A stretch of DNA of 64,000 bases from Chionoecetes opilio (taxonomy: Eukaryota > Arthropoda > Malacostraca > Decapoda > Majidae), in assembly GCA_016584305.1 (NCBI GenBank), contig JACEEZ010000067.1:321001-385000 (forward strand). Direction: 5' to 3'. Below the pieces are notes generated by a model, which was not told where the DNA came from, made no database searches, and saw nothing but the letters and a program-made list of their open reading frames with translations. Shown one piece after another: positions 43,057 through 54,704 of the stretch. Both the position numbers and the translations under genes were made by a program. The stretch's first letter is position 1. Every line of letters begins with the position of its first letter.

Positions 43057-44918
43057 TCCTGTCACGCAGGACTAGAATCCTCCTGAGGAGAGACAAGGAG
43101 AGGTATGTCAGGAGTCTCGCTGAGGATGTCGAGGGCCATTTGAACGCTAATGACCTTCGACCCGCCAACCGAGCCCTGAAGAAGCTCCGTTCCAAGTCTC
43201 CATCTCGGGCGAGTGCTATCCGAGCAGCAGATGGGCGCCTCGTGTCGGACATGGATGGGCAGATGCCTCGTTGGGCTGAGTACTTTGGGCAGTTATTCAC
43301 GGTGGACCCTCCAATTGAGCAGCTTCACACTACTGGATTACGGGAAGTGGATGCTGATCCTCCCATTGACGAAACTGCACCCTCTCCTGACGAAGTCAGA
43401 AAGGCTGTAGCAAAGTTGAGGGGTGGAAAGGCAGCTGGTGTTTGTAATATCAGTGCGGAGCTCCTCAAAGCTGGGGGTGAGGCCATGATCTGCGGGTTGC
43501 ATGCTGTCCTGTCTGCCGTGTGGCAATCAGGTACCATTACTCCTGACTGGAAAAGGGGGCTGGTCGTCCCTATCTGGAAAGGGTAAGGGAACCGTCAGGA
43601 CTGCAACAATTACCGCGGTATTACACTGCTCAGCGTCCCAGGCAAGGTGTTTGCCCATCTATTGCTGACACGGAGCCGCAGCCATCTGCTGAAGCATCAG
43701 AGACCTCAGCAGTCTGGTTCACGCCTGGTAAGTTAACAACGGACCGTATCCTAGCGCTTGTTTCCTGGTGGAAAGCCGACGTGAGTTTCGACGGGATGCT
43801 TGCAGCCTATGTTGATCTCAAGAAGGTGTTTGACTCAGTGCATCGTGAGTCACTCTGGGATCTTCTGCGACTTCGCGGGATTCCTGCAAGGATTATTGGT
43901 TTGATGACTGGTTTGTACTCTGGGACTGAGAGTGCTGGAAGTGTGGGGGAGGTGTATCCAGCTTCTTTCTGTTAATACAGGATTGAGGCAAGGGTACATT
44001 CTTTTCAACACTTGTATGGACTGGGTATTGGGCAAAGTTGTAGATCAAAGTGATTATGGAGCATCTCTCGGCAACGCCAAGATCACTGATCTTGTTTTTG
44101 CCGATGATGCAGTAATCTTTGCTGAGTCGCTGGAGGTCCTGGTGATGGCTCTCGAGGCTCTGCACGAGGAGGCAAAGCGCTTGGGACTTGAGGTCTCCTG
44201 GCTCAAGACCAAGGTCCAGGTGTTTGGAGACTTACTAGATGAAACAGTGCAGTCTGTTCATGCCTGCGATGAGGACATTGAGATCTTGGAAAGTTTTACA
44301 TACCTTGGTAGCGCAGTCCATAATGACGGCGGGTCACGTCAAGAAGTCTTACTGCAGATTGGCATAGCCCACGGTGTTATGGACTCTCTTAGCACGAGTA
44401 TTTGATGTTGTCGGTACCTGTGCAGGAGGACAAAGATCCGGATCTTCAAGTCACTTGTGATCCCTGTCTTACTCTATGGTTGTGAGACATGAACACTAAA
44501 TAGCGACTTGAAAAGGCGAATCGATGCCTTTGGTAATAAGTGTCTTCGCAGAATCATGGGGTATCGCTGGGATGATTACGTGTCAAATCAGCGATTGCAC
44601 CGTGAGACTGAATCGAGGCCTATTACCTGCATAGTCCGTCAGCGCCAACTTCAGCTATATGGGCATGTGGCACGCTACCCTGAAACCGATCCTTCCCATC
44701 GGGTTGTATCTGTAAGAGACAATCCGGCATGGAGGAGGCCAAGGGGATGCCCGCAAGGCTCGTGGCTGGGGCAAGGTGATATTTCCTGTCGAGAGTTGCT
44801 TGGTATGGGAAGGGAGCCTGCATGGGGATTCGCGTGTGGTGACCCCCGGGAGTGGCGTCGTAGGGTGGGTGAGGCGACGCGCCCCCCGGCGTATGCCCCC
44901 AATGATTGATGATTGATT
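43057..44918 (+). mobile_element. RTE-like LINE, 5'-truncated, decayed (copy 1)
   Basis: Homologous to 60300-63370 but lacks the endonuclease. Runs from LRRDKERYVRSLAEDVEG through YFGQLFTVDPP, DEVRKAVAKLRGGKAAGVCN, WKRGLVVPIWKG (stop, frameshifts), AAYVDLKKVFDSVHRESLWD, FNTCMDWVLGKVVDQSD, ITDLVFADDAVIFAESLEVL, FTYLGSAVHNDGGS, VLLYGCET, RRIMGYRWDDYVSNQRLHRE, YGHVARYPE, ending RPPAYAPND. The 3' end is a TGATTGA repeat, typical of RTE-type tails. RTE assignment is by overall style and needs a tree. Confidence 0.88.
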
Positions 44919-44924
44919 GACATA

Positions 44925-46400
44925 GCATGCACAGTCTGCTCACAGGTTCGTTTGAATTTCAGCTCGTCATACTAATTAGATTTCTTCAGAGAAAACATTA
45001 GTTATTCAATTAATTCGTATAACGAATTGTTTGTATGAATATTGGTACCCCAGTCACCAGTGTATGTGAGAGAAGAATGAGGAGATTATTAGAGCATGCA
45101 AGGAAGGAACGATTAGTCTCACTCCCATGTTGTGCCTCTATACGTCAGTGCACTGCCTGTATTCATAAAGGTTCATACGATTCCCTCTGAATAGCTCAAC
45201 CCTGCTTCTTACTGCAAGTCAGAGAAAGAGGTTCTCAATGTCGTAAGAGAGAAAATGTATATCCTAATCTTTACATTTTTTCTTTTACATCCATTTTTCA
45301 TGTGGATTTAACCTTTGTGGGAAATTGGATAAAAAGTGATCTATACCCACTTGGAGAAAAGGATGACAATAAGTGAGCTTGGATGAAGAGGAAAGCAAGA
45401 GTTAGTGAGAAGGGAGGATAAGGAATAGGTCAAATTGAGAGACGAGAGGAAGGGAAGTCAAGAAATTAAGAGGTTAAGATTATGTAGAGGAAAGCAAGGG
45501 TTGTAGTGAGAAAGGAGGAAAAGAAGTTGTATCAAGGGACTTGGGAAGAAAGAAAGGGAAGGGAAGGGTGTTTGGGGAATTGGAGTATTATGTGATTGCA
45601 TGAAATTGATAAGTAAAGAAAAGGCGTTTATGAAAAGAGAATATGCCAACCGTTTGATTCACGCCTTATAGAGAACGATTATTATTATTACTATTACCAT
45701 TATAGTTATTTATTTTGATAGTGAATATATATAATAGCAATTTTCAGATAGTTCTTATCGTCCTTTGATAATTTTTTTTCTTGATAAGTCTTTAAAAAAA
45801 TCAAAACTACGCTTATATGCCGGGTCTATACAGACATCCTATCTTCGTTAATCAAGCTTATCTCCTTTATTATATCTAATGCAGCCAAAACAATACAACT
45901 ATTTAGCTTATTCTTCTCTATTACTCTTTGCCACACGTCACGTGAACGAGCTTGTGTGTCGGGTGACGAGAGGGAAATCTGTGGCGATGGTGAAGGATTA
46001 AAGTGATTTGTGGTATGAAGCGACGCATTACATCAAGCTCTTCTGTCCATTCATCCTTCCTTTATCTATCTATCCCACAGGTGATAATAGATAATATTAC
46101 CGCAGCGCTGGACTTATGTAAATTTCCTACAGATTATATCCACTGTCCTCACCCTCATTTTCGTGTTTATTTACTTGTTTATTTTGTTTTTTTGTTCGTT
46201 TTTTTGCTTTGTCTCCATTTGCTTTCCTATTTAGCCATCTTGAATTTTCCTCTAATTAAACATCTGGTTTTTTTTTATTATTCATTTAAATATTCTCTGT
46301 ATTTTTCTGTACATATTAATGCGTTTCTTGTTATTTTGTTCATTTGTTGAAAAAAAATTAATTTAACATTTAGTAACACCGAATAGCTATTTATCATTTA
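44925..46400. other. AT-rich spacer, nothing recognised
   Basis: No element termini, coding exons or long tandem repeats were seen. Confidence 0.5.
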
Positions 46401-46495
46401 TTTACAGTAAAACCCTTATAACTCGGCACGATAGGGGCTCTGGCCCTTGCCGAGTTATTCAATGTGCCGAGTTATGCAATGTCCTCCTCTGATAT

Positions 46496-46526
<31 letters not shown>

Positions 46527-46561
46527 TAATAATAATAATAATTCTGTCAAAGCATAAAAAC

Positions 46562-46738
46562 TACACTTACCAGTGAACGGGTAGAATGTGCTGGATTTGA
46601 TATCAAACTCAGCACAAATAGCACGCATGGACGCACCTGCATCCATCCTTGCCAGTACTTTCACCTTTTCCTGCAGTCTCAGGCTCTTCAATTCCATTCC
46701 CTTCCTGCTGGAGACACCCTTGCGTGATGGAGCTGACA
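46562..46738 (-). pseudogene. truncated Tigger-like transposase N-terminus
   Basis: About 55 residues starting MSAPSRKGVSSRKG, with a helix-turn-helix (KVKVLARMDAGASMRAICAE, FDIKSSTFY), then unrelated sequence and an AAT/A-run near the element end. The usual protein is several hundred residues. Confidence 0.75.
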
Positions 46739-47160
46739 TATTGATATACAGTACTGTATGATGTAATCCCAAAACACGTAAAATAGGTGGCAAAGTAAAG
46801 CAAAGGTCAGGAACCAGCGCGTAGGCCGTCAGCTGCTGAGCCGTGTTTATGTCGTCCAAGCACCGTCTTGGATACGAATTCCGTTTTTTGTCGAAATTAA
46901 AAAAGGATTGGTTTCTGCTTAAAAAACACAACAAGCTTGGTAGGAGCCGAAATAATAATCAATGCAAAACATTGCAAACAATATCACAAAGTAGTATAAC
47001 ACACATTTCATTAAGTGTTATTGGATTGGGAATCGTAATCCAAGACGGTGCTTGGACGACAAAAACACGGCTCACCCTACGCGCTGGTACCAGACCTTTG
47101 CTTTACTTTGCCACCTATTTTACGTGTTTTGGGATTACATCATACAGTACTGTATTTCAA

Positions 47161-47262
47161 GATGTCAGCTCCATCACGCAAGGGTGTCTCCAGCAGGAAG
47201 GGAGACTTCAATGAAATTGAAGAGCCTGAGCCTGCAGGAAAGGTCAAAAGGACAAAAATACT
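47161..47262 (+). pseudogene. second, inverted copy of the Tigger-like transposase N-terminus
   Basis: MSAPSRKGVSSRKG then a divergent stretch EIEEPEPAGKVKRTK; broken before the helix-turn-helix. Matches the minus-strand copy upstream, including about 130 bp of 5' leader. Confidence 0.7.
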
Positions 47263-47422
47263 ACTTTATGCGACTAAGGCTTTGCCGAGTGTAAGCAAAG
47301 AGATGCAGTTATAAAAGCAATATGCCGAGATACATTATTTTTTGCCGACTTTCTGTTTACATGTTCACACAAGAGGTTGTGAGGGCATGATATACCGAGT
47401 GAAAACCAAGCGATGCAATCTA

Positions 47423-47773
47423 GGGGAGGCGGTAGCAGAGTGGTTAGCATCACCGACTGGCGTTCTCGAAAACCCGAGTTCGATCCCGAGTGAGACCCAT
47501 AAATCCACTTGAAATCTTTCTGCACCGTCGAGTGGCCTAAGAACACCCACATGCCCTGTCCATTAACTCTACCTTCGACTGCGAGTGCATGGGAGGACAC
47601 AGGGGGGCGGCATGAGCCTCTAATTACAGGTGTCACTATAAGAATCCTGCCTGCGCCACCACTGGCGAGGGCCAACCATCACAGCCCTCGAATGAGCCTC
47701 CAGGGCCTACCATCCCACCCCTGGAGCTCACTGCCTACACGCATAGATGTATTAAAAAAAAAAAAAAAAAAAA
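47423..47773 (+). mobile_element. tRNA-derived SINE with poly(A) tail
   Basis: Head GGGGAGGCGGTAGCAGAGTG then GTTAGCATCACC (box A) and GAGTTCGATCCCG (box B, 47475-47487). An unrelated body follows, then about 20 A. Box A to box B spacing fits a tRNA; the anticodon arm is degenerate. A different family from the tRNA-Val-like SINE. Inserted in the Tigger-type element. Confidence 0.8.
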
Positions 47774-48186
47774 CCTTTGTCTTTGCCTTGCCGAGTTATA
47801 TCAAATTCCGAGTTATACAGTGCCGAGTTATAAGGGTTTTACTGTATTGATATTTCCTCTTCTATATCAAATTTAGGGGGGATTTTTGTGTTTTAATTTA
47901 TTTTGATTTTTCCGTATCGTTTCATGTATTAATCATGCGTTTAATGAGTTCATTACGTTCTATTTGGGACATGGTCTATGTCTGGGTTTGTGTTTATATT
48001 TATAATCTACCTTATTCTTCCTTCTAGTTGAGGTGAGAGGTTGTTTGTGTGTGCTTAGTTATTCATACACTTTGTATTTGTGTTTATATGACGTGTTTTT
48101 CATGTGTTTAGTGAAGGAAAGGGGCTGATTGAATGGTTTAAAACGGTAGCGAAAAAAACGAACTTTTTTTTTGGCTTTTTTATTTC

Positions 48187-48560
48187 TACGCAGTGGCGTA
48201 GCCAGGGGGCGCATTAAAAAACGCTTAATTACCTCCATAGTTGCTAGCTTAACATCTGTAATCAGCTGTTTTGGCATTCAAAGAGGAGATTGATGACGTC
48301 AGAGTTGTTGTTCACAAGGCAACTGCCTATAGGGTGGTTTTAAGGAAGCAACGTACATAAAAATCCTCATAAATTGAGTATATATGATGTTTTCTGACTC
48401 AAGAACTGAACAGGGCAAGTATACAAACGAAATTAGGCCATATAACAAACCCAGGCGCTTGTGGTGATGTGCCAAAAGTGGTGAGCGCGGCATCTCGACC
48501 CGGGTAGCGATGCCAGACAGCACCATGCATGGCTCTGGCAGACAGCACCTACGGTCCTAC
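48187..48560. mobile_element. hAT-like fragment and dispersed repeat
   Basis: CAGTGGCGTAGCCAGGGGGC at 48187 is a classic hAT-type left terminus; no matching right end was found. 48240-48545 resembles 50215-50390 (ordered words TTTTGG-ATTCAA, GAGAT-T-GACGT, CCTATAGG, AGCGATGCCAGACAGCACCA). Confidence 0.5.
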
Positions 48561-48589
48561 AGTCTACACGTATGTGGTCACACTTTTCC

Positions 48590-48690
48590 TTAATTAAAAC
48601 CCGAGCCCCTGTCCACCCAGCAATGAATGGGTACCGGGTGTTAGCCGAGGGTTTGTGACCCGCCTCCCGAGGTGGTGGCTTCCCCCAACA
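48590..48690 (+). mobile_element. tRNA-Val-like SINE body fragment (copy 2)
   Basis: AAAACCCGAGCCCCTGTCCA, CCCAGCAATGAATGGGTACC, then GGGTTTGTGACCCGCCTCC. Same body as 31165-31378 in opposite orientation; the tRNA head is missing. Confidence 0.75.
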
Positions 48691-48975
48691 CTTCAACCAA
48701 CCCCTTCAACCAACAACCAAGAGTAAGGAGAGCTACGAAGCAATTTACTAGCGAAAGAGGTCACAAGAATAAAAAGAAGACCGGCCTATTCCTCGGAAGA
48801 AATAATGGAATTGCTAGAATACAAGGAAGTACAAGACACCGGTGTGTTACCCGCGTGTATGTGGAGGTGGAAACAAGTGTTGAAGCGACGGAAGTGACAC
48901 AGGGGATGAAATAATGATGGAATAAGCTAGAGAATATAGATAAGTACACCACATCGGCCGCGTATTATAGAAGGA

Positions 48976-49788
48976 ACAAGTGTTGGAAGTTATAAGCGAC
49001 TAGCCGCAAAGCCGCCCTCCGGGCGGACTTTTTGGCTAGCTCCTGCGGAGGGCTATTGGTGGGCCTTCGGCCCACCACCTGTGTTTGGTGGGCCTTCGGC
49101 CCACCAAACATGGACTCTCCAGATAGCCCCTTTTAACTTCCTGAAATCATGGATGTAGAAATGTATGTATTCCCCCCACCCATTCACTCACCCATTACCC
49201 ATCACCCCCCACCCATTCACTCACCCATTACCCATCACCCCCCACCCATTCACTCACCCATTACCCATCAACCCCCCACCCATTTTCACTCACCCATTAC
49301 CCATCACCACACACCCATTCACTCACCCATTACCCATCACCCCCCACCCATTCACTCACCCATTACCCATCACCCCCCACCCATTCACTCACCCATTACC
49401 CATCACCACACACCCATTCACTCACCCATTACCCATCACCCCCCACCTATTCTCCCCATCACCCATCACCCATCACCCCCAACCCATTCACTCACCCATC
49501 ACCCCACACCCATTACCCATCACCCCACCCATTCACTCACTCATTACCCATCACCCTACATCAAGGTTTTCTCAATTTTGGCAACCCACTTTTGTTTTCA
49601 CAATTCTCGCTAATAGGCTGCTAAAAAAAAGAAAAAAAAAGTGATCGGATCATCTCATAAGTGGGCTTATGACGTTCCCCTGGTCAACCTGATTCCAAAA
49701 ATGTGCCATATGAGGTGTTTGCGCCACGGGGGGCGGAACCTATACCACACACACACACACAGACAGACAGACACACTTTCGCTTATAT
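48976..49788 (+). mobile_element. unclassified element with stable GC hairpins, 13-bp direct repeats
   Basis: Flanked by identical TATTATAGAAGGA (48963-48975, 49789-49801). Near the left end: a GCCGCCCTCCGGGCGG hairpin and two GGTGGGCCTTCGGCCCACC hairpins (49058-49076, 49087-49105), each closed by a C(TTCG)G loop. A minisatellite fills the middle. The right end is a CA/CAGA array followed by CTTTCGCTTATATTATTATA. No reading frame. Retroelement status is inferred only from the 13-bp repeats. Confidence 0.55.
49168..49555. repeat. about 33-bp C-rich minisatellite
   Basis: Roughly eleven units of CACCCATTCACTCACCCATT, ACCCATCACCCCC, with CACCACA variants and shorter units at the right end. Confidence 0.95.
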
Positions 49789-50883
49789 TATTATAGAAGG
49801 AGGTGGTACAGCGAATTGTGGAATGAAGGAATAATGGAATAACCTTCTTTTTGAGAAGGACGACGAAGCTGAAAGTTCATGCGGAATGAGATTGGAGGTA
49901 GATGGAAAGAACCTTGAAAATGCAGGCCGCAGCTGCCTTGTGATTGGCTGACACGTTTGAGACACAATCTGATTGGCTGGCACGTTTGTTTTGACACAAT
50001 TGTGATTCGCTGGCGAGGCTGTGACGTCATTGTAGTCGCTCAGCCAATCAGCTATCGGTGCCCATAGCAACCATGTGCCGCCACTGCCATGTCTCGTACT
50101 GGAATACCCACTAGCTCAGGGGTGTAGAAATAGAGGGATGTTGTTGAGCGAACAACCGTGGCCTTTAACTCTCAGAATGTCTGCCCTGTGCAAGATTCAA
50201 AGTGGTGTAACACCTACGGTGCTAGCATAACGGTCTCCATATGTTTTGGAATTCAAGGCGGAGATTTTTGACGTTCCCTGTGTTGCCCAGCACCTGCCTC
50301 TATAGGTGGTGTTAAGATAGCAATCTATAGCGATGCCAGACAGCACCACGCGTGAATCCAGCAAGGCAGACAGACGGCCAGTACTACATATAGCATATGG
50401 CCAGTGCATATTATGATGTGAAAATTAAGTTACAGTAGTTGGATATATATAAATGTAGGTGATAATTTATGAGCTACGGTAAAAATTGATGAGAGTAACC
50501 AGGGGCGTATTTAGGATCTTGAAACATTGGGGGCCCAGCCAAGAGATCTTAAAATTTTTACAGGATAATTTTAAATTATTTTTGAGTATAATAAATATAA
50601 GATGTAAGACACTGTGCTCTACTAAAAGGCTATGGTAATTTGCTTAGGAAAACTTTCGAAACATGAAATTAAAATAAAATTAAGACAATCTGAGTTGGGG
50701 TTCAACCTCGCTATTATTTTTATTTTCATCAGTAGGAGAAAAAGAGAGCTTTGGCGTGATGAAGCAGTCATATAGATTGTATATTCCCAATGCTTTGTTC
50801 AATACTGAAATCTGACCAACCTCGGTCTTTTAACTACTATTTTTTTTTTTTACATCACAAAGGACCGGCCAAGGAAACACAAC

Positions 50884-51466
50884 AATGCACTTCGAATAAA
50901 ATGCACTTAAAAAAATGCGCTTCGAAAAAAATGAAATTCGTAAAAATGCATTTCGAAAAAATGCACTTCGAAAAAATGCACTTCGAAAAAAATGCACTAC
51001 GAAAAAATGCACTTCGAAAAAATCAACTTCGAAAAAAATCAACTTCGAAAAAATGCACTTAAAAAAATGCACTTCGAAACCAATGCACTTCGAAAAAATT
51101 GCACTTCGAAAAAAATGCACTTCGAAAAAAATGCACTTCGAACAAATGCACTTCGAAAAAAATGCACTTCGAAAAAATGCACTTCGAAAAAAATGCACTT
51201 CGGAAAAAATGCACTTCGAAAAAAATGCACTTCGAACAAATGCACTTCGAAAAAAATGCACTTCGAAAAAATGCACTTCGAAAAAAATGCACTTCGGAAA
51301 AAATGCACTTCGAAAAAAATTCACTTCGGAAAAAATGCACTTTGAAAAAAATGCACTTCGAAAAAAATGCACTTCGAAAAAATGCACTTCGAAAAAAATG
51401 CACTTCGGAAAAAATGCACTTCGAAAAAAATGCATTTCAAACAAATGCATTTCGAAAAAAATCATC
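50884..51466. repeat. ATGCACTTCGAAAAAA minisatellite
   Basis: About 35 units of 15-17 bp; the A-run length varies and occasional units read CTTCGG or CTTCGAAC. Long open frames on both strands come only from the repeat. Confidence 0.97.
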
Positions 51467-51958
51467 CTCTCCAAAAGGTCTTTTGGTGTCTCCTCTGTCA
51501 TGCACTCCTCATCTCCTCTGTTCTCTCCTGTTCTCTCCACCTCTCTCATGTCCTTGCTCATAAAAAGGATGTTATCAGCATATACGCTAAATAACATCTA
51601 ACCAAGTATCGTGTTTTTTACTATAATTTTATGTTGGCCCCAGTCAGAGCTTATCTTATTTTTGTGAGAATTTTTTTTTATAATAAATAAATAAAAAAAA
51701 AAATGGTATTTGAGATCAGGGGCTATTCATAAAACATTCGGGGCTACAGCCCCCAATGCCCAGGCCTAACTACGCCCCTGGGCATTGCTAGGGTTTAAGG
51801 GTATGCCAAAAACAACCCACTGGCATCTACAGTATATACACGTACATTGACGAAAAATAGATTTTTAAAGTTAGATTCTTGAAATGCATCAGGGAGTTGG
51901 TCGGGAAATGGGTACATGGAGAAAGCTAGGACAGGAAGGTGTGTTCAAATAAGTGCCT

Positions 51959-52056
<98 letters not shown>
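51959..52056. repeat. (TA)n microsatellite
   Basis: Imperfect TA array of about 100 bp. Confidence 0.95.
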
Positions 52057-52097
52057 CCCTTTATTCCCCGGTGAATAGAGTAGTTAGGTTATACAGG

Positions 52098-52300
52098 CAG
52101 TGGTGTAAAAAGTACCTAGCTTTGTTACTTAAGTTAAAATATTGTTACAATGACAAATTTTTACTCCAAGTACAAAATTAATAAAAGTACCCAAAGATTG
52201 ATGATCAAATGATCAATTAAATGATCAAGGTACTTATTTACTTTTTGATCATTGAGTACTCAAATACTCAAGTAATCACCTGCCCGGCCCGCATCCGTTC
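52098..52300. mobile_element. hAT-like terminus fragment
   Basis: CAGTGGTGTAAAAAGTACCT followed by TTACTTAAGT and repeated AAGTAC/GTACTT words, the style of a widespread hAT MITE type. Right end not found. Confidence 0.45.
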
Positions 52301-52709
52301 ATGTAATAAATTTGTTACAAAAATATGCTATCACTTGAAATAAAAAAATATATAGTACAAAAAATGAAGAAATCAAGTTGAATCATAAAAAATGTACCTA
52401 GTTTTTTTTATCCATGTACTTTAAAAATGGTTTAAGAAATCAGCAATTTTTTGGCGGTGTGGTCTTATAGACCAGCAGTGAGTCAATTCTCTCCCGCGGG
52501 GCTGCTGGACGCTCACGGCGGTCCTGTAAGCTACGTAGATGCTTGGTCGTAGATGCACGCGGTGGTGCCGCCAAAGTTCATCGTCGAGATATGTACATTT
52601 CATGCAGGCAACCAGGAGGATGCAGTGTTCACCCTTCACGCTGAACACTTAGTTATGGTGGCGTGGTTGGCAATTGTACCTTCCTTCGCGGGAGGATTCT
52701 TGCTGTCGC

Positions 52710-54704
52710 TCACTGACTGGCGCACGTGTGCGCATGCGCTCTTTCCGTGGTGGCAGCTTCACTCCTCACGGAGGCCACGCGGCGCGCCTCTGGGGTCGAG
52801 GTTGTGTGACCGAAGACCTTGGGCCTCACGGTGTTAACGAGGCGTCGGCGGCCAGCGTTCCTCCCAGCAAGGTGGCGCTCCCTGGCTGCCGCCTGCTGCC
52901 TGGCCGCGGCCACGCCTTGCTGGCAACCAGACAGTGATGCAGATGTCCCATTATACTCCTTAACATTTACGATACCATTCGCGCATGTCGTCTGGGACGT
53001 AATCTTACGTGCGTGCGCTCGTTCCCTTATGGCGGCGTCTTTTCTCGCGAAGGCCACTCGGCTCGCAGGCACAGGCGTGTTCAAAGATTGAGCAACCTTT
53101 GCGACACTCTTTGCCTGTGTCGTCTGAGAGGCACACTCACGCGCGTGCGCCCTTTCCCTTTTGGCGGCGTCACTCCTCACCGAGGCCACTCGGTTCGCAG
53201 GCACAGTTATGTTCGCAGCCTGAGTGTTGGTCTGAGCGCCCTCATTTCCGGCACTTTTCTTCCATGAAGTCTTAGGGGCACACTTCCCCGCGTGCGACCG
53301 TTCATCAAGGGCGGCGCGAGCCCTGACGGAGGCCACTCGACGTGCCTCTGGCGTCGGAAAGATGGGACTGAACACCCCGTGTTTACTTTCCTTCAGTTCT
53401 GTCTTCAAGGCACACTTCTGCGCGTGCGACCGTTCATTCAGGGCGGTGCGAGCCCTGACGGAGGCCACTCGACGTGCCTCTGGCGTCGGGAGGATGTTAC
53501 CGGGAACCCCGCGCTTTGTAGATTTCTCCAGTTTTGTCTTGGAGGCATATTTCCACGCTTGCGCCCGTTCATCGAGGGCGGCGTGAGCCCTGACGAAAGC
53601 CACCCGACGTGTTTCGGGTGTCGGGAGGATGTTACCGGGAACCCCGCGCTTCTTAAGTTTCTCCAGTTTTGTCTTGGAGGCATATTTCCACGCGTGTGCC
53701 CGTTCATCAAGGGCGGCGCGAGCCCTGACGAAGGCCACCCGACGTGCCTCTGGCGTCGGGAGGGTGTGGCCGAACGCCCTCCACTTCCTGGTTTTGCCAA
53801 GGCGTGGGCGGGCAGCAGTCTTCTTAGCGGAGTGGCGTTAACTGCCTGCCGCCTGCTGCCTGGCCGCGGCCACTCCATGCTGGCGTGGTGACACCATTTT
53901 CTGGGTTAGTTTGAAGCTCTCAGTTATCGCTGTAGCTTCTATCTTCAGCCTTGAAAGTCTGGCGGGCAACTCCACTGGGATGCGAACATGTTGAGGTGTG
54001 GCGGCCTCTCGTGTTCGCCACTCCGCCAACAAGTTCTTGAGGGCGACGTGGCACTCCAACACGTTGTTCTTGGCGGCCTTGATGTGCAGCCTTTGGCGTC
54101 CTAGATCCACGAGGATGAAGACACTTCCTGCCTCCTGCTGAGGAAGGGCCAGCTCTCCAACCTCCTCCAACACGTCCTCCACCTCAGTGTGTTTGACCTG
54201 CGAGGCTGCTGTTTCCTGCAGGAGAGGCTCGTCCTGCCCTGCCTTGCTTCCTTTCTCGTGGTGGCGCGCCAGGGTCTGCCGTGCCCAGGAGCGCCCCGCC
54301 ACCAGGACCACAAACACAACCTCCACCACCACACACACGGCACACACGAAGCAGAACACAAACGTCTTGTGTTCCTGCTCGGCCTTCTGGATCTGCCTCT
54401 CCAGGCAGGCCAGACGTTCCTTGCTGACCACTATCATGGACAGCATCTCCCCCCAGCTGTCACCCAGGGGGAAGCCGCACTCCGCAAGGGGGTCCCTTGG
54501 GGAGGCCAGCCACGAGGCGGCCACCAGGTGCCCCCGCACCTTCCCCAGCAGGGTGGTGTGGGGCCCTGCGTCCCGCCAGGCCCGCATCACTCGACGCAGC
54601 TCGTCGGCCTCCAGCCCCAAGCCCACCAGCACGAGGGTGATCGCCACCCTCATCACCAACACCACCACCAGGCGGAAGCATCTCAAGCTGACAAAGTTTT
54701 GCAT
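52710..54704 (-). CDS. uncharacterised membrane protein with basic repeats; one in-frame stop
   Basis: One minus-strand frame runs from ATG at 54702-54704 to a stop at 52710-52712, broken only by TAA at 53838-53840. The first part has 288 codons: hydrophobic segments at about residues 12-31 and 115-136, a charged soluble stretch between them, then VEDVLEEVGELALPQQEA and VRIPVELPARLSRLKIEA. The second part (375 codons) is about nine repeats of 36-50 residues with core RRVASVRARAALDERSHA, rich in Arg and Ala and probably helical. GC-rich against AT-rich neighbours, no introns. No family recognised. It could be a host gene, a captured gene or an old viral gene. The stop lies in a decayed repeat unit (ARQQAA then stop, where a later unit reads ARQQAAARERH), so it looks like a mutation. 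Confidence 0.5.
52720..53880 (-). repeat. coding tandem repeat, about 9 units
   Basis: DNA counterpart of the protein repeats. On the + strand, CGTGCCTCTGGCGTCGG, GCGTGYGCCCGTTCAT and GCCCTGACGRAGGCCAC words recur every 120-150 bp. Units nearest 53400-53760 are the most alike; those at 52720-53230 are diverged. Confidence 0.85.

Larger units (their letters stand above)
46405..47844. mobile_element. pogo/Tigger-type foldback transposon, non-autonomous
   Basis: Flanked by TA (46403-4, 47845-6). About 25 bp of perfect terminal repeat: CAGTAAAACCCTTATAACTC... and its inverse. Two inverted copies of a transposase 5' region face outward: minus-strand from about 46870 and plus-strand from about 47045, each containing MSAPSRKGVSSRKG. 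The minus copy continues LQEKVKVLARMDAGASMRAI and AEFDIKSSTFY, a Psq/CENP-B-type helix-turn-helix as at the start of Tigger transposases. The DDE domain is missing. A SINE is inserted in the right arm (47423-47773). Confidence 0.88.

Noticed and set aside
49149..49644. Pro/His/Ser-rich frames of about 155 codons
   Set aside because: Produced by the 33-bp CACCCATTCACT minisatellite; two frames are open at once, as expected from a repeat.
50830..51601. Reading frames of 228 and 255 codons on opposite strands
   Set aside because: Both come from the ATGCACTTCG minisatellite; the same short peptide repeats in every frame without a family match.
53292..53891. Plus-strand 199-codon repeat frame
   Set aside because: Antisense of the coding repeat; rich in Cys/Trp/Phe from complementing Arg/Ala codons. 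The minus-strand frame is longer and joins the membrane part.
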